Positions 5,733 through 9,357 of a stretch of 9,357 bases of DNA are shown in pieces. The translations under genes were made by a program, and so were the position numbers. Within the stretch, counting starts at the first letter, position 1; the number at the start of each line of letters is the position of its first letter. Below the pieces are notes generated by a model that was not told the origin of the DNA, did not search any database, and saw only the letters and a program-made list of their open reading frames with translations. The stretch spans positions 1 through 9,357 of the forward strand of contig JAEYLA010000150.1 of the NCBI GenBank assembly GCA_023461495.1, given 5' to 3'. Source of the DNA: Bacillota bacterium (GTDB lineage: Bacteria > Bacillota > Clostridia > Christensenellales > CAG-138).

Positions 5733-7154
5733 TTAAGCTTTGAGCGCTTCTTCCAGCAGGCTGCGCAGCTTTACCGGGTCGGCCTTGCCTGCGGTCGTCT
5801 TCATTACATGCCCCATGATGGCCTGGGCCGCGCTTGCCTTGCCCGCATGGTAATCCGTAACCGCGTTGGGGTTGGCTGCAATCGCGGCAAAAAGATGCTC
5901 TTTTAATATGCCCTCGTCGCTGATCTGCTCAAGACCCAGACGCTTAACAACGCCCTCGGGTGCTTCATCCGCTTCCCACATCACCGCCAGCACCTTTTTT
6001 GCGGCGCTGCTGTTGATGCCGCCCGTGCCCGCAAGCTCGCACAGCGCGGCAAGATGTGCGGCACTGATGCGGATGGCGGCGTCCTCTTCCTGCCCGCGCA
6101 GGCGGAACACCTCGCTGATCAAGAGGTTTGCAAGGAGCTTGGGGTAGGCGGTCAACTGCGCGGCAGCTTCAAAATAGTCGGAAACGGCTTGCTCGTTGGT
6201 CAACAGCGACGCATCGTAGCCGGAAAGCCCGTATTGCTGCATGTAACGTGCCTTGCGTTCCTCGGGCAGCAGGGGGATTTCGTGCTGCAGGCGCTCGATT
6301 TCCGCCTTAGGGAGTTCTATCGCGCAGAGGTCGGGGTCCGGGAAGTACCGGTAATCGTTGGCGTTTTCCTTCCTGCGCATGGAGGAAGTCTTGCCTGAAG
6401 CTTGGTCAAACCGCCGGGTTTCCTGCACGATCGTCTCTCCCGCTTCGATCGCCGCGATCTGGCGTGCCGTCTCAAATTCAATCGCACGGCGGACGGACTG
6501 GAAAGAATTCAGGTTCTTGGTTTCCGTACGTGTGCCCAATACTTCCGAACCCATGGGGCGGACGGAAAGGTTGACGTCGCAGCGCATGCTGCCCTCATTC
6601 ATCTTGCAGTCGGAGATGCCCGTATAGAGGATGGTGGCGCGAAGTTTTTCCAAAAAGTCGATGGCTTCCTGCGCACTCCGCATATCCGGCTCGGAGACGA
6701 TTTCGATGAGCGGCACGCCGCAGCGGTTGCAGTCAAACAGCGTCCCGAGGTTCGCGTCATGCGTGAGCTTGCCCGCGTCCTCCTCAATATGGATGCGCGT
6801 CAGGCGCACCTTCTTTTCGCCGTTCGGGGTCTCGATGGTGAGATACCCTCCCTCGCACAACGGCAGGTCGTACTGTGAAATCTGGTACGCTTTGGGCAGA
6901 TCGGGGTAGACGTAGTTCTTCCGATCCAGTTTGGAGTAGGGCGCGATTTTGCAGTGTGTGGCAAGCCCCGCCTTGACGGCGTATTCCACCACCTTGCCGT
7001 TCAATACCGGAAGCGCGCCCGGCATGCCCATGCACACGGGGCAAATCTGCGTGTTGGGAGGCGCGCCAAATGTCGTGGGGCAGGAACAAAAGATTTTACT
7101 CTCCGTCTTTAACTCAATATGGATTTCCAGGCCGATGACGATTTCATATTGCAT
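5733..7154 (-). CDS. gatB: Aspartyl/glutamyl-tRNA(Asn/Gln) amidotransferase subunit B
   Basis: Subunit of GatCAB that binds the misacylated tRNA, phosphorylates the Asp or Glu side chain with ATP, and passes it to the ammonia from GatA to give Asn-tRNA or Gln-tRNA. The 473 residues are full length for the family. The N-terminus YEIVIGLEIHIELKT is the GatB signature. The zinc site is visible as Cys23 and Cys25 (CSC) plus Cys38 and Cys41 (CPVC). PDLPKAYQISQYD and IHIEEDAGKL belong to the kinase cradle. The helical tRNA-binding tail, with ALCELAGTGGINSSAAKKVL, continues to EEALKA at the end. The ribosome site GGGAGG is formed by the last sense codons of gatA, and only six bases lie between the two genes, so translational coupling is likely. 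An intrinsic terminator follows. Confidence 0.97.
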   Translation of the reverse strand: MQYEIVIGLEIHIELKTESKIFCSCPTTFGAPPNTQICPVCMGMPGALPVLNGKVVEYAVKAGLATHCKIAPYSKLDRKNYVYPDLPKAYQISQYDLPLCEGGYLTIETPNGEKKVRLTRIHIEEDAGKLTHDANLGTLFDCNRCGVPLIEIVSEPDMRSAQEAIDFLEKLRATILYTGISDCKMNEGSMRCDVNLSVRPMGSEVLGTRTETKNLNSFQSVRRAIEFETARQIAAIEAGETIVQETRRFDQASGKTSSMRRKENANDYRYFPDPDLCAIELPKAEIERLQHEIPLLPEERKARYMQQYGLSGYDASLLTNEQAVSDYFEAAAQLTAYPKLLANLLISEVFRLRGQEEDAAIRISAAHLAALCELAGTGGINSSAAKKVLAVMWEADEAPEGVVKRLGLEQISDEGILKEHLFAAIAANPNAVTDYHAGKASAAQAIMGHVMKTTAGKADPVKLRSLLEEALKA

Positions 7155-7160
7155 TGTGTG

Positions 7161-8630
<1,470 letters not shown>

Positions 8631-8641
8631 GTCCGTCCCCC

Positions 8642-9357
8642 CTACTCAATAGCGCTGGGCACGCGGATATAGTCCCCGTGCATGGAGGGCACGTTTTCTA
8701 AGAGCGCCTCCCGCTCGCACGTTCTTGCCTCATCTGCGCGGAATACGTTGTTTAGCGGCACCACATGCGCCGTTACGGGCACACAGCCCGTATCTACACT
8801 GTCGAGCTGCCCGGCAAAGCCGATGATGCCGGAAAGCTCCTGCTGCATATTCTTTTGTTCAATATCGGTCAGCTGCAAGGAGGCAAGCTGCGCCACCCGC
8901 CCGATATCGAACGCTTCCCCCGCGGCTTTCTTTTTTTGTTGCTTTTCATCTGCGGAGGCCGCTGCGGGCTTCAAGTCCCCGGTGAGGATGTGCAACTCCT
9001 TGAGCTGCGCCGCATCCACAGGATCGGGCGCGTTGGTGAGCAGGCACCTTGCGTCCTTCGTCTTGGGGAAGGCGGTGACGTCGCGCAGCGAGTCGGCCCC
9101 TAAGAGCAGCATCACAAGCCTGTCAAGGCCGAACGCGAACCCGCCGTGCGGGGGCGTGCCGTAGCGGAACGCCCGGATAAAGAAGCCGAACCTGTGCTCC
9201 GCCTCTTTATCGGATAATCCCAGTGCCCGAAACATCAGCTTCTGCACCTCGCTGTTGTGGATACGGATGCTGCCGCTGCCAAGCTCAATGCCGTTGAGCA
9301 CCACGTCATACGCCTGCGCGCGTACGCGGCCGGGGTCGGTGAACAGGTAGGGGACGT
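8642..9357 (-). CDS. aspS/gatC: Aspartyl-tRNA synthetase fused to GatC (N-terminal part of AspRS outside the window)
   Basis: The frame is open to the right edge, so this is the C-terminal part of a longer protein. The GTG at 9304-9302 is internal, not a start: in-frame codons before it read YLFTDPGRVRAQAYD, and the following VLNGIELGSGSIRIHN is the usual AspRS sequence. The class II motif 3 region (HGGFAFGLDRLVMLLLG) and DVTAFPKTKDARCL, then TNAPDPVDAAQLKELHI, complete a normal bacterial AspRS C-terminus near 8983. A charged linker of about 23 residues follows (SADEKQQKKKAAGEA). A full GatC domain of about 89 residues begins near 8911: IGRVAQLASLQLTD, VPVTAHVVPLNNVFR, and the ending HGDYIRVPSAIE. 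There is no stop or ribosome site between the parts. AspRS makes Asp-tRNA, and GatC is the small scaffold subunit of GatCAB. A fusion would tether synthetase and amidotransferase. The AspRS is likely non-discriminating, but that is inference. Confidence 0.93.
   Translation of the reverse strand, partial: VPYLFTDPGRVRAQAYDVVLNGIELGSGSIRIHNSEVQKLMFRALGLSDKEAEHRFGFFIRAFRYGTPPHGGFAFGLDRLVMLLLGADSLRDVTAFPKTKDARCLLTNAPDPVDAAQLKELHILTGDLKPAAASADEKQQKKKAAGEAFDIGRVAQLASLQLTDIEQKNMQQELSGIIGFAGQLDSVDTGCVPVTAHVVPLNNVFRADEARTCEREALLENVPSMHGDYIRVPSAIE
8931..8937 (-). other. A-AAA-AAG heptamer in the AspRS-GatC linker (possible slippage site)
   Basis: The linker codons read CAA AAA AAG AAA, so the heptamer A-AAA-AAG lies in the exact phase needed for tandem -1 slippage, as in E. 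coli dnaX. A -1 shift would add 23 residues and stop at TGA 8861-8859, giving AspRS without GatC. I see no obvious upstream ribosome-site stimulator, and lysine-rich linkers produce A runs by chance, so function is unproven. Confidence 0.3.

Noticed and set aside
9302..9304. GTG as a start codon for a 220-residue protein
   Set aside because: The frame stays open upstream to the window edge, and the upstream residues and VLNGIELGSGSIRIHN match the interior of AspRS. The start is outside the window.

Overview
All protein-coding genes that I can support lie on the minus strand, so the window is best read from its right end to its left. The DNA is GC-rich, with strong AGGAGG-type ribosome binding sites. 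It carries a GatCAB amidotransferase, MetA with the acetyl-CoA signature, MetY, and a stand-alone MetH reactivation protein. Together these suggest an anaerobic, GC-rich member of the Clostridia (Bacillota). That is inference from gene content, and I cannot name a genus.

Right block (9357 to about 5637): a tRNA-dependent amidation operon. It opens with the 3' part of aspS, whose reading frame continues through a lysine-rich linker into a complete GatC domain, giving one AspRS-GatC fusion protein. gatA and gatB follow with gaps of 11 and 6 bases. The operon ends at a strong intrinsic terminator (5639-5674). The enzymes charge tRNA with Asp and convert Asp-tRNA(Asn) and/or Glu-tRNA(Gln) to the amide forms.

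Middle block (about 5635 to 4072): gdhA, a hexameric-type glutamate dehydrogenase, with its own promoter and a leader of roughly 180 bases. The leader contains a nested, possibly pseudoknotted inverted-repeat structure.

Left block (about 4054 to 1): methionine biosynthesis. A promoter with a perfect TTGACA -35 box drives a short leader that encodes a 33-residue peptide with eight methionines, including two Met-Met-Met runs. A 13-bp terminator hairpin follows. The leader segments can pair in mutually exclusive ways like those of the classical trp/his attenuators. After the terminator come metY, metA, metF and the MetH reactivation protein, which runs off the left edge. MetA (Glu111) should make O-acetylhomoserine, MetY sulfhydrylates it to homocysteine, MetF supplies 5-methyl-THF, and the activation protein keeps a cobalamin-dependent methionine synthase working.

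The most interesting element is the methionine-rich leader peptide plus attenuator (3822-4000). Bacillota usually control such genes with SAM riboswitches or Met T-boxes, and I see neither here. The AspRS-GatC fusion, with an A-AAA-AAG heptamer in its linker, and the structured gdhA leader come next.
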